Positions 19,918 to 28,535 of a stretch of DNA of 42,569 nt are shown here, piece after piece. Positions within the stretch are counted from its first letter, which is position 1. Every line of letters begins with the position of its first letter. The position numbers were made by a program, and so were the translations under genes. This stretch comes from Nitrosotalea sp. (GTDB lineage: Archaea; Thermoproteota; Nitrososphaeria; Nitrososphaerales; Nitrosopumilaceae), in assembly GCA_023252335.1 (NCBI GenBank), contig JAJPEA010000003.1:1-42569 (forward strand), in the 5' to 3' direction. The notes beneath the pieces are model-generated. The model was given only the letters and a program-made list of their open reading frames with translations, was not told the DNA's origin and searched no databases.

Positions 19918-20079
19918 TCATGTACTTTTTGTCCAGTTTTCCACATCAAAACCTGGACAATTTCCTGAAAACTCTTTTATCATGATAACTCTGCAAATTT
20001 GTTCTTGCAATTCCGAGTGTTCTGCAAACTTTTGTCTGCAAATAGGACATTTTTCACTTTTGAACAATGATATAATCAA
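19918..20079 (-). CDS. 53-aa putative zinc-finger micro-protein (MIISLFKSEKCPICRQKFAEHSELQEQICRVIMIKEFSGNCPGFDVENWTKST, TTG start)
   Basis: Minus-strand ORF with CxxC-x6-H-x7-C; not in the ORF track. Confidence 0.5.
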   Translation of the reverse strand: MIISLFKSEKCPICRQKFAEHSELQEQICRVIMIKEFSGNCPGFDVENWTKST

Positions 20080-20106
20080 GTAAAACCAGTCTATTGAAAT
20101 TTTCTA

Positions 20107-20766
20107 TTATAGATCAAGTTCGCTTGCGTCTTGTAACTTTCCAGTTAATTCAAGATAGGTATACGGGTCTAGTTGTTTTGCAAAACCTTTGTCTATATTT
20201 ATCAGATATATGGAATGCAAATGGGCATTAAGGATGTCATCTATCTCAATAGGCGGATTCTTGTAAAACCTGTCTACTAGCGACTTTATTTTTTGAACCT
20301 CCTCAAGTTTCCTATCCTTTGGAGGTTTTAGGAATATCTTGGGTATTGGTAAAATTCCAACAACCGGAGTAGCTAACGCAAACTTGGAACAATGTTTACT
20401 ATATCGTGCAATCTTGCTTGATATTCTTGCAACGTAATAATCAATTGTATCAAGTGCATGGTCTGGCGGGGTAAATCCGGTTTCTATTTCTAGAATTAAT
20501 GTGCCATCGCCTTTTGTTGCAAACACATCGCAGACCAAAATGTTTGAGAGTTGTTTTTCAATGTCTACTGTATACCCATAAGATATCAGATTTGCAGCAC
20601 ATATTATCTCCAATACGGAATGGTTTATCTTGACTAGGTTTTTTTTATACAGCTCAATTAGTCGTTCTCTAACAAAGTTTGTCTTTGACTTTATTTCAGG
20701 AGTCTGATCGCGCGTCAGTTTCTCAGTAACTGTATAGACATCATCTGTGAACTTTTCTAAATCCAA
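20107..20766 (-). CDS. Uncharacterised protein, possible PD-(D/E)XK-like fold
   Basis: LISYGYTVDIEKQLSNILVCDVFATKGDGTLILEIETGF ... FALATP resembles the restriction-endonuclease-like core. Confidence 0.55.
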   Translation of the reverse strand: MDLEKFTDDVYTVTEKLTRDQTPEIKSKTNFVRERLIELYKKNLVKINHSVLEIICAANLISYGYTVDIEKQLSNILVCDVFATKGDGTLILEIETGFTPPDHALDTIDYYVARISSKIARYSKHCSKFALATPVVGILPIPKIFLKPPKDRKLEEVQKIKSLVDRFYKNPPIEIDDILNAHLHSIYLINIDKGFAKQLDPYTYLELTGKLQDASELDL

Positions 20767-20945
20767 AATCCACTATTTCAAATCTAGCCCGGGGTTTAAG
20801 AGGATTCGCTAAACCGATCACGATACTATCATTTTCACAGGTTTTGCAACTAGTATGATATTTGGGCAGGCAAGACACATTGAGGAAGTGCACATACAGA
20901 TCATTTCATCGAATTGGTTTTATTCTAGAACTGCAAGGCATTTTC

Positions 20946-21113
20946 ATGATAAAGCAGATGATGTATTTCATAGGCAAAAAATGGCTTATTAGAATACATG
21001 CAAGTAAAAAGAGAATGTCTACACAAACACAATATGAGCCGCTCATCATAGAAGATGATTGGATCTCTTTTGGATATGTAAGACGGGGAGAATCTATCAT
21101 TGATTTACAATAG
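20946..21113 (+). CDS. Small hypothetical protein (start uncertain)
   Basis: Internal Met of ORF 20862-21113. Confidence 0.3.
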   Translation: MIKQMMYFIGKKWLIRIHASKKRMSTQTQYEPLIIEDDWISFGYVRRGESIIDLQ

Positions 21114-21210
21114 ATACGTCATTACAGAATAAAATTTGTTTGCGTAAAAACACTTGGAATTGTGAAAGTTGAAAGATAGATAATAATATGGTATTTTATG
21201 CCATATCATC

Positions 21211-21618
21211 ATGAATTATTGGCTTTTAAAACAAGAACCATCAGTATACAACTTTGAGACTCTGGTGAAAGAAAGAAAAACTGTATGGGATGGAGTTCAT
21301 AACAATTTGGCTCTAAAACATATGCGCAGTATGAAAAAAGGTGACAAGGCAATATTTTATCACACAGGAGATGAAAAACAGGCAGTTGGAATAATTGACA
21401 TTATAACAAACCCATATCCAAATCCAAAAGAATCTGATAAACGATTCATAGTATTTGATGTTCAGGTGTCAGGCAAGCTCAAGAGGCCTGTCACTCTGGG
21501 GGAGATAAAAAACGATGCAAAATACAAAGACTGGGAACTGGTAAGAAATTCTCGTCTTTCTGCAATGCCAGTGCCAAAGATTTTGTGGGATGACATTATT
21601 AAAAAATCAAAGAACTAG
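21211..21618 (+). CDS. EVE domain protein
   Basis: MNYWLLKQEPSVYNFETL...WDGVHNNLALKHMRSMKKGDKAIFYHTG. Confidence 0.93.
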   Translation: MNYWLLKQEPSVYNFETLVKERKTVWDGVHNNLALKHMRSMKKGDKAIFYHTGDEKQAVGIIDIITNPYPNPKESDKRFIVFDVQVSGKLKRPVTLGEIKNDAKYKDWELVRNSRLSAMPVPKILWDDIIKKSKN

Positions 21619-21648
21619 TTTTTTGAAAAGATTTTTTATCAAGGTAAA

Positions 21649-21915
21649 GTGTATCAAACCATGGTAGAACTATCAAATGATGATAAACTAGTGTTACTCC
21701 AGCATGCCATTGGTAAATATGAGGATGAAAATACTTTGCTTGAGAAACTAAAAACAATATTGGAACAAAAAGATATTGATAGAGGTATTGCTACATTGAT
21801 TGGAACACAACGAGTGCGAAGAATAGGTCCCGACATGTTACAAAATAATGTCAGCCACATTGGTGAATTACCTGAAATTCCAGCCCATATCAAAGAAATT
21901 GTGGATAACCTGTAG
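21649..21915 (+). CDS. Small conserved-looking hypothetical protein
   Basis: 88-aa ORF (MVELSNDDKLVLLQHAIGKYEDENTLLEKLKTIL...). Confidence 0.6.
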   Translation: MYQTMVELSNDDKLVLLQHAIGKYEDENTLLEKLKTILEQKDIDRGIATLIGTQRVRRIGPDMLQNNVSHIGELPEIPAHIKEIVDNL

Positions 21916-21942
21916 GTAGTTAATTATTAGATTTTGCAAATC

Positions 21943-22197
21943 TTATTTTTTTGAGTAAATGTCACCGCCAAGATAATTTCCATTCTCATCATATACACAA
22001 AATATTGTTGCATCCTTTGAATTATCAACATCTTTTGAAGCATTTTTGGTCATTAGAGTTGCTTTTTTTATTGCCTCTTCAGCATCATCCAGGTCTTCTA
22101 CTACCCAATGGCCTTCTCCTGGATTCTCAAACATTTCTATACCAATAATACGAAATTTACCATGTGGTGGTTTGAGTTCTGGAAACTCCCTGAACAT
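21943..22197 (-). CDS. Hypothetical protein (MFREFPELKPPHGKFRIIGIEMFENPGEGHWVVEDL...)
   Basis: Internal Met avoids overlap with the divergent gene at 22284. Confidence 0.6.
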   Translation of the reverse strand: MFREFPELKPPHGKFRIIGIEMFENPGEGHWVVEDLDDAEEAIKKATLMTKNASKDVDNSKDATIFCVYDENGNYLGGDIYSKK

Positions 22198-22283
22198 TAA
22201 ACATACTACAACATGACACCATAAAAACAAAATCGGCAATTTATTAACAAAAAATTTGAATTCTTGAAAACTTACAAATAGAT

Positions 22284-23438
22284 GTGATTCAAACCAATAC
22301 CGTGACAATAAAAAATATCACTGTTTTAGGTTCTGGAATAATGGGGCATGGAATTGCCCAAGTTTCTGCAATGGCAGGATATAACGTAGTTCTTCGAGAT
22401 ATTGAAAAACAATTTTTAGATAAAGCGATGGAAAAGATCAAGTGGTCACTTGATAAACTAGTCTCAAAGCAAAAAATTACAGAAGATCAAGGAAAAGAAA
22501 TTTTTGCAAGGATAATACCAGTGGTAGATTTGGCCGAGTCTCTAAAAGACTGCGATTTAATGATTGAAGTAGTACCTGAAATAATGGATTTAAAGAAAAA
22601 AGTCTATGCCGAAGTGGATAAAGTTGCACAACAAAAGACAGTATTTGCATCAAATACCAGTACTTTACCTATAACAGAAATTGCAAGTACTACATCTAGA
22701 CCAGAAAAATTCATTGGAATCCATTTTTTCAACCCTCCACAATTAATGAAGTTAGTCGAAGTCATCCCGGGTCAAAAGACATCAGCAGATCTTGTAGACA
22801 CGACAATTAATTTTGTCAAATCTGTCTCAAAGGAGCCGGTTCTGTGCAAAAGAGATGTTCCAGGATTTATAGTAAATAGATTATTCATTCCACTAGTACA
22901 TGAAGCTGCATATGCAATGGATAGAACTGGTGCAACAAAAGAAGAGATTGATTCTGCAGTAAAATTTACATTACACTTTCCAATGGGAATATTCGAACTC
23001 GCAGACTTTACTGGCATGGATGTAATTCACAAGGCAACACTTGAAATGCATTCACGTGATAAAAAAGTAATCAACCCGCATCCATTAATTGAGAAATTAT
23101 ACAATGAAAAGAAACTGGGACAAAAAAGCGGTGAAGGTTTTTACAAATATTCTGGAGAACAGTATGAAAGAATCACACTAACAGAAGAATTGGCAAAAAA
23201 ATTCAATCCGATTCAATTGTTAGGAAACATACTAAACAATGCTGCGTGGCTTGTTACAAATCAGGCAAGCGATGTTATTGAAATTGAAAAAGCTTTGTCA
23301 CTTGGGATGGGACTCAAAAAACCATTGTTTGATACTGCAAAACAATTTGGAATTGCAAATATCGTACAAGAATTACAAAAATTATCTAAAGAAAACAAGT
23401 TTTACGAACCAGACCCGTATCTAGTATCACTCAAGTAG
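22284..23438 (+). CDS. 3-hydroxyacyl-CoA (3-hydroxybutyryl-CoA) dehydrogenase
   Basis: VLGSGIMGHGIAQVSAMAGYNVVLRDI; SNTSTLPITEIA; GIHFFNPPQLMKLVEVI; RDVPGFIVNR. Confidence 0.93.
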   Translation: MIQTNTVTIKNITVLGSGIMGHGIAQVSAMAGYNVVLRDIEKQFLDKAMEKIKWSLDKLVSKQKITEDQGKEIFARIIPVVDLAESLKDCDLMIEVVPEIMDLKKKVYAEVDKVAQQKTVFASNTSTLPITEIASTTSRPEKFIGIHFFNPPQLMKLVEVIPGQKTSADLVDTTINFVKSVSKEPVLCKRDVPGFIVNRLFIPLVHEAAYAMDRTGATKEEIDSAVKFTLHFPMGIFELADFTGMDVIHKATLEMHSRDKKVINPHPLIEKLYNEKKLGQKSGEGFYKYSGEQYERITLTEELAKKFNPIQLLGNILNNAAWLVTNQASDVIEIEKALSLGMGLKKPLFDTAKQFGIANIVQELQKLSKENKFYEPDPYLVSLK

Positions 23439-23943
23439 AATTAATTTTTTCAAGAATCGTCTTGACAGCTTCTCTAGGAGAAGATACTCCAATTATCAAC
23501 ACGTTTTTTCTGTGATCCAGGTATTGATCTGCATACTTTTCTGCAACACCCCCGCTGTTTTTGATTGCAACAATTGGTTTTTTGTACATGTATGCAGCAC
23601 AAGTCTCAGATAATGTACCTGAACCCCCTCCTATGATTATTACACCATCGGCAGAAAGCGCATTTAGAAAATCCCTTGCAAGACCCATACCACTTGGTAC
23701 TACAATATCACAATATTCATTTGCAAATGAAGGATTGTCTTGAGGAATTATTCCCAATGTCAAACCTCCTGCATCTTTTGCACCATGAGATGCAGCTTTC
23801 ATCACTCCGTCCAATCCACCTGTTACTAGAACGGCTCCGGATTTTGCCACTTCCATGCCTGTATCATATGCAATTTTTTCAAGTTCAGGAGTTGTTCCGC
23901 TCTGATTATTCCCTATGATGAGAATCTGTATTTTTTTTGTCAA
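23431..23943 (-). CDS. LOG-like/TIGR00725 family Rossmann protein
   Basis: VTGGLDGVMKAASHGAKDAGG; IIIGGGSGTLSE. Confidence 0.85.
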   Translation of the reverse strand: MTKKIQILIIGNNQSGTTPELEKIAYDTGMEVAKSGAVLVTGGLDGVMKAASHGAKDAGGLTLGIIPQDNPSFANEYCDIVVPSGMGLARDFLNALSADGVIIIGGGSGTLSETCAAYMYKKPIVAIKNSGGVAEKYADQYLDHRKNVLIIGVSSPREAVKTILEKINST

Positions 23944-24025
23944 TGTGACATTATAAAAAATAGATAATAAAAATTGTATTTTATAGAAATGAAAAGAGAA
24001 ATAGAGAAAATATGTTTCCCTAAGA

Positions 24026-25684
24026 CTAGGTACTAGTCTCAGTCTTTGGAACTGATGTCATAGTTGTGCCCGTTGGCTTTGTTGATCCGGTGTCACTCTT
24101 TTTCTTTCGTGGGGCACGAAGTTTTTTTACCTTGACGTCGGTTTTTGATTCTGATTTTACCTGTGTATTTGGTGCTGTTTGTGGTTTTTGTTGTTGTGGA
24201 GGTCTTTGACCTTGTGGGCGTTGTTGATTCTGTTGTGGATGTTGACCTTGTGGTCTCTGTCCCTGTTGTTGTTTTTGCTGTGGATGCTGTCCTTGTTGCG
24301 GTGGTCTTTGTTGGTTATGTTGCTGTGGCCTATTACCCTGTTGAGGTCTATTACCTTGTTGTGGTTTCTGTCCCGGTCTCTGACCTTGTTGTTTTTGCTG
24401 TGGATGCTGTCCTTGTTTTTGTTGTTGCGGTCTGTTACCCTGTTGCAATTTTTGTCCTGGTCTCTGACCTTGTTGTGACTTTTGTTGTTGACCTTGTGGG
24501 CGTTGTTGATTTTGTTGTGGTTTGTTGCCTTGCTTGTTTCCAGGATTTTGTTTTTGTCCTGGTTTTGTATTTGGTGATGATCCTGGAATTGGTTTCATCC
24601 TACCCCATAATACACTCATTCTTGCCTTGTAACCTACACCATATTCCAATTCATCTGGAACCAAAGTTGCAGGATGTACAAATCCTTGACTTCTAATTGC
24701 AACAGCTCGTTTCATTGCTTCATTTCTGATGTAATCCCAATCTTCAGTTCCAAATCCGTCAATTGGACCTGTCAATATTCCATTGTGCATTGAAAACACT
24801 AATGCTGACACAATTGGAATTGCATAGTTGATGCTTGCTGCAGAGTTGATTTTCACTGGCATCAATGGCATGTGATGACTTCCTCTAGTATTTCCTGCAA
24901 CGAGATGAGGATTGTTAAATGCAGATCCTGCTTCTTCTGTTGCTGGAAAGTCTTTTTGAGTTCGGACTATACAAATAGGATCATCTTTTCCAACATAAGT
25001 TCCAGCAATGTTGTGTAATCTATCAGTAGATGCTGCCAATATTGGTTGATTGTCTTTTGTAGTTACGGTAGATATGACATATCTTCCCGGGTACATCAGG
25101 GCTGCTTCTAATGTTGGTTTATCCTGCCACATTTCTAGTGTAGCGATTTTGCCCTTTTCTACATCCATTACTGAAATTCTGACACCTTTTGCCAAGTTCT
25201 GGTTTACAATTAAACCAGTGTTAGATAGTGCGTCAACAAACATTCTGTAGAATGGATAGTTGAAAGCACCAGGTTCAGTCTTGTCTGCAGCATAAATTGT
25301 AAATGCTTCATTTGGTCTTTCATCAAATGTCATCTCTGCAACGCCAGGTCCCATGCCTTTTACGTTTCCAGAAAATGAATCCTTCAACAAGTCTTGGCCT
25401 GCACCGTAAAGTCCTTCACTTTTTGCAACTCTAGTTGCAGCTTCAAATGCACGCCATGCAAGTCCGTGTACTTGAGAATTGTTAACACCCTTTGTGTGAG
25501 TCATGACAATATGTATGTCATCTCCACAATATCCGATATAGGAATCAATCAAGAGTCCTTTACCATCTTTTCTTACTTGGGGCTTTACAAGATTTCTTAC
25601 GGCGTTTAGTAGACCATCACTTGGTCTTGTGTGTCCGCCAATTCCACCAACATCAGCTTTGATTACTGTTACTGTAATTTTCAT
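24026..25684 (-). CDS. fbp: Archaeal fructose-1,6-bisphosphate aldolase/phosphatase (class V) with ~185-aa low-complexity C-terminal tail
   Basis: MKITVTVIKADVGGIGGHTRPSD...; GYCGDDIHIVMTH; TRGSHHMPLMPV; then Q/P/G-rich repeats. Confidence 0.93.
   Translation of the reverse strand: MKITVTVIKADVGGIGGHTRPSDGLLNAVRNLVKPQVRKDGKGLLIDSYIGYCGDDIHIVMTHTKGVNNSQVHGLAWRAFEAATRVAKSEGLYGAGQDLLKDSFSGNVKGMGPGVAEMTFDERPNEAFTIYAADKTEPGAFNYPFYRMFVDALSNTGLIVNQNLAKGVRISVMDVEKGKIATLEMWQDKPTLEAALMYPGRYVISTVTTKDNQPILAASTDRLHNIAGTYVGKDDPICIVRTQKDFPATEEAGSAFNNPHLVAGNTRGSHHMPLMPVKINSAASINYAIPIVSALVFSMHNGILTGPIDGFGTEDWDYIRNEAMKRAVAIRSQGFVHPATLVPDELEYGVGYKARMSVLWGRMKPIPGSSPNTKPGQKQNPGNKQGNKPQQNQQRPQGQQQKSQQGQRPGQKLQQGNRPQQQKQGQHPQQKQQGQRPGQKPQQGNRPQQGNRPQQHNQQRPPQQGQHPQQKQQQGQRPQGQHPQQNQQRPQGQRPPQQQKPQTAPNTQVKSESKTDVKVKKLRAPRKKKSDTGSTKPTGTTMTSVPKTETST
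24029..24583 (-). repeat. Degenerate tandem repeats encoding Q/P/G-rich tail (QQGQRPGQKPQQGNRPQQ type)
   Basis: Repeated TTGTTG/CCTTGT/TCTCTGACC units read directly in the DNA; basic KVKKLRAPRKKK near the end. Confidence 0.9.
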
Positions 25685-25828
25685 TATTCCTAATTATGAA
25701 ATAGTTCGATTTATACCATGTGAAAAAATTTGATCTAAATGATCGAGTCAGAAAATAATTCAATTTTTGACCAAAAAAAATTCAAAAAATGAAAATGCTA
25801 ATAAAGCCCTTCCCAAGTAACATCCAGC

Positions 25829-27139
25829 ATGAGCACCGCAGCATCAAGAAAACCTCACTTGAACATGATTGTCGTAGGACACATCGATAACGGAAAATCT
25901 ACAACCATGGGTCACTTTTTAATGGAACTCGGACTAGTAGATGAAAGAACAATTGCAGCACACGCAGCCGAATCCGAGAAGACCGGAAAAGGTGACACTT
26001 TCAAATATGCATGGGTCATGGACAATATCAAGGATGAAAGAGAAAGAGGTATCACAATCGATTTAGCATTTCAAAAATTCGAATCACCAAAATACTTCTT
26101 CACATTAATAGACGCACCAGGTCACAGAGACTTTATCAAAAACATGATCACAGGTGCCTCAGAGGCAGACTGTGCAGTTTTGGTCTTGTCAGCAAAAGAA
26201 GGTGAAACAGATACAGCAACAGCACCAGGTGGACAAGCAAGAGAACATGCTTTCTTACTTAGAACACTAGGTGTAGGACAACTAGTAGTAGCAATTAACA
26301 AGATGGATGACAGCAATTTCTCAGAAGCAGCATACAAAGCAGCAAAAGAAAAGGCTGAGAAATTATTGAAGTCCGTAGGTTACAAACTTGACAAAGTAGC
26401 AATCATTCCAGTATCAGGTTGGAAGGGAGATAACTTGGTAAAGAAATCACCAAACATGCCATGGTGGACAGGTAAAACACTATTCGAAGCATTTGATGAT
26501 TTCACAATGCCAGACAAACCAACCGGAAAACCACTCAGAATCCCAATACAAGATGTTTATACCATCACAGGTGTCGGCACAGTCCCAGTAGGACGTGTCG
26601 AAACAGGTGTGGCAAAACCAGGTCAGAAGATAGTTGTAATGCCATCAGGTGCAGTAGGTGAAATCAAATCAATTGAAACCCACCACACTGAAATGCCATC
26701 TGCAGAACCAGGTGACAACATTGGATTCAACTTGAGAGGTATCGAAAAGAAAGATATCCACAGAGGCGATGTAATTGGAACATCTGACAACCCACCAAAC
26801 GTAGCAAAAGAGTTTAGGGCACAAATAATAGTTATTCACCATCCGACAGCAATTGCACCTGGTTATACACCAGTAATGCATGCACACACAGCTCAAGTAG
26901 CAGCAACAATAGTTGCCTTCGAAGCAAAGATAAATCCACAATCTGGTGCAATTGAAGAAGAGAATCCAAAGTTCCTAAAAGCAGGAGATTCCGCAATTGT
27001 AAGAATCAAACCAGTTAGACCATTGTGTATTGAAACATTTGGAGAATTTCCAGAAATGGGAAGATTCGCTCTTAGAGACATGGGTGCAACAATTGCAGCA
27101 GGCATTGTAAAAGAGATTACTGAGAAATACACCAAATAG
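25829..27139 (+). CDS. tuf: Translation elongation factor EF-1alpha
   Basis: GHIDNGKSTTMGHFL; ERERGITIDLAFQKFE; DAPGHRDFIKNMITGASEADCAVLV; NKMD. Confidence 0.97.
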   Translation: MSTAASRKPHLNMIVVGHIDNGKSTTMGHFLMELGLVDERTIAAHAAESEKTGKGDTFKYAWVMDNIKDERERGITIDLAFQKFESPKYFFTLIDAPGHRDFIKNMITGASEADCAVLVLSAKEGETDTATAPGGQAREHAFLLRTLGVGQLVVAINKMDDSNFSEAAYKAAKEKAEKLLKSVGYKLDKVAIIPVSGWKGDNLVKKSPNMPWWTGKTLFEAFDDFTMPDKPTGKPLRIPIQDVYTITGVGTVPVGRVETGVAKPGQKIVVMPSGAVGEIKSIETHHTEMPSAEPGDNIGFNLRGIEKKDIHRGDVIGTSDNPPNVAKEFRAQIIVIHHPTAIAPGYTPVMHAHTAQVAATIVAFEAKINPQSGAIEEENPKFLKAGDSAIVRIKPVRPLCIETFGEFPEMGRFALRDMGATIAAGIVKEITEKYTK

Positions 27140-27147
27140 GGACTTGA

Positions 27148-27456
27148 ATGACACAGACAGCCCGAATTAAATTAACAAGTACTAGTCTTTTAAGACTGGA
27201 CGGGGTCTGTACTGAAATCAAGGGAATTGGTGAAAAAACCGGTGTCAAAGTAAAAGGTCCAACACCATTACCAGTAAAAACACTCAATGTAGTTACACGA
27301 AAGTCACCATGTGGTCAAGGCACCAACACATATGAAAAATGGGAAATGAGAATCCACAGACGAGTCATAGACCTTGGTGCAGATGACAGGGCAATAAGAC
27401 AGCTCATGAGAATTAAAATTCCAAACGATGTATATATTGAACTTACTTTGAAATAG
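27148..27456 (+). CDS. rps10: 30S ribosomal protein S10
   Basis: Position after EF-1alpha; TRKSPCGQGTNTYEKWEMRIHRRVIDL. Confidence 0.95.
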   Translation: MTQTARIKLTSTSLLRLDGVCTEIKGIGEKTGVKVKGPTPLPVKTLNVVTRKSPCGQGTNTYEKWEMRIHRRVIDLGADDRAIRQLMRIKIPNDVYIELTLK

Positions 27457-27464
27457 TGATAAAA

Positions 27465-27659
27465 ATGTCTGAACCAACTCCAGAAATACAAGCAGATGAA
27501 AAACCAACTAGCTTTAGTGTCTTCTATTCATGCATGCGTTGTGGCACCCAAGTGTCCCAGTCTGAGCTTACAAGATTGCCAGAAATAAAATGCATTTGTG
27601 GTTTTAGAGTATTTACCAAAGTCAGACCACCAGTAGTAAAAACAATCAAGGCTTTTTAG
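27465..27659 (+). CDS. rpoP: RNA polymerase subunit P (Rpo12)
   Basis: YSCMRCGTQV...IKCICGFRVFTKVRPPVVKTI. Confidence 0.92.
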   Translation: MSEPTPEIQADEKPTSFSVFYSCMRCGTQVSQSELTRLPEIKCICGFRVFTKVRPPVVKTIKAF

Positions 27660-27856
27660 ATATCCCTAGTTCCGCTATAACTATGGACTCGCTGCATATG
27701 AGTTCGCATCTCTTCCATACTTGAAAAAAATTTGTTGCATTCTTTACAGTCATAACGCTTGTCACTATGATGTAATTGCAAGTGTAACATCAAATATTCT
27801 TGCTGTCTAAATTTTGCATCACACATTTCGCACTTGAATTTTTTAAAAATATTCAT
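27656..27856 (-). CDS. Tandem C2H2 zinc-finger protein
   Basis: CEMCDAKFRQQEYLMLHLQLHH and CKECNKFFSSMEEMRTHMQRVH. Confidence 0.88.
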   Translation of the reverse strand: MNIFKKFKCEMCDAKFRQQEYLMLHLQLHHSDKRYDCKECNKFFSSMEEMRTHMQRVHSYSGTRDI

Positions 27857-28291
27857 CTAGCCCAACTTTGCCTTGTAAGAGTCCCAGCATTCTCTACATA
27901 ATTGTCCTTCAAGCACCCATTTTTTCTTTGGAGTGTATCTTATCATGCCAAGTTTTTTTCCACAGGACTGACAATTTGACTTTTGACTCTTGTATGTGAG
28001 ATCCTTTTTATCAAAACAAGACTTGCACAGTAACCCTTCCATATCCCACTGATATCGTGGCTCCCATAGATCAGGAACATCTTTTTCCACGCCACATGTA
28101 ACACATTTTTGCCTAAGGCTTTGTTCGTAGAACTTTTTCATCTGGGAGACATAGCAGTCAGCACAAAGTGGGCCTTCAATCTTCCATTCGCTCTTGGGCT
28201 TGCTCTTATGGGCAGACTCTTTTTTACAAATTGTACATATGATGGGTTTTCTGGAAAACAAGTTCATGGTATGAAATATCATTAAATCCAT
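27857..28291 (-). CDS. Protein with three CxxC...W-x-x-E/D-G-x-LC-x2-C zinc-binding repeats
   Basis: CTICKK..EWKIEGPLCADC; CVTCGV..QWDMEGLLCKSC; CQSCGK..KWVLEGQLCREC. Confidence 0.85.
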   Translation of the reverse strand: MDLMIFHTMNLFSRKPIICTICKKESAHKSKPKSEWKIEGPLCADCYVSQMKKFYEQSLRQKCVTCGVEKDVPDLWEPRYQWDMEGLLCKSCFDKKDLTYKSQKSNCQSCGKKLGMIRYTPKKKWVLEGQLCRECWDSYKAKLG

Positions 28292-28318
28292 TAAATAGTT
28301 ATCATAAAGGAAAGGAAT

Positions 28319-28335
28319 TGAGAACCTAGTTCTCA
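28319..28335. terminator. Perfect inverted repeat TGAGAAC-CTA-GTTCTCA
   Basis: 7-bp arms, 3-nt centre, directly downstream of the micro-ORF ending at 28339 (minus strand). Confidence 0.3.
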
Positions 28336-28338
28336 GGT

Positions 28339-28461
28339 TTATTGTTCCAGTGCTTCTTCGAGAAGCTGGCCTGCGTTTATCATTCCCTTTTGCTTTGCAA
28401 TCTGTTCAATTTTTGCATATTGTTCAGCTGTAAAACAAACTGGCATTGAACGGTCTTTCAT
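28339..28461 (-). CDS. 40-aa micro-protein, possible ribbon-helix-helix-like (MKDRSMPVCFTAEQYAKIEQIAKQKGMINAGQLLEEALEQ)
   Basis: Short strand then helix-turn-helix pattern; not in the ORF track. Confidence 0.6.
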   Translation of the reverse strand: MKDRSMPVCFTAEQYAKIEQIAKQKGMINAGQLLEEALEQ

Positions 28462-28535
28462 AAATAACAACAGTCTTTCTGATTTTATATCTTTTTTGTT
28501 GATTTGCTTTGATCGTCAAGATCGATTTAGGTTAC

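Noticed and set aside
24179-24478. 99-aa Leu/Trp-rich plus-strand ORF
   Set aside because: Same repeat artefact in another frame.
24145-24696. 183-aa Val/Leu-rich plus-strand ORF
   Set aside because: Antisense shadow of the Q/P/G-rich repeat tail of FBPase; composition explained by low complexity.
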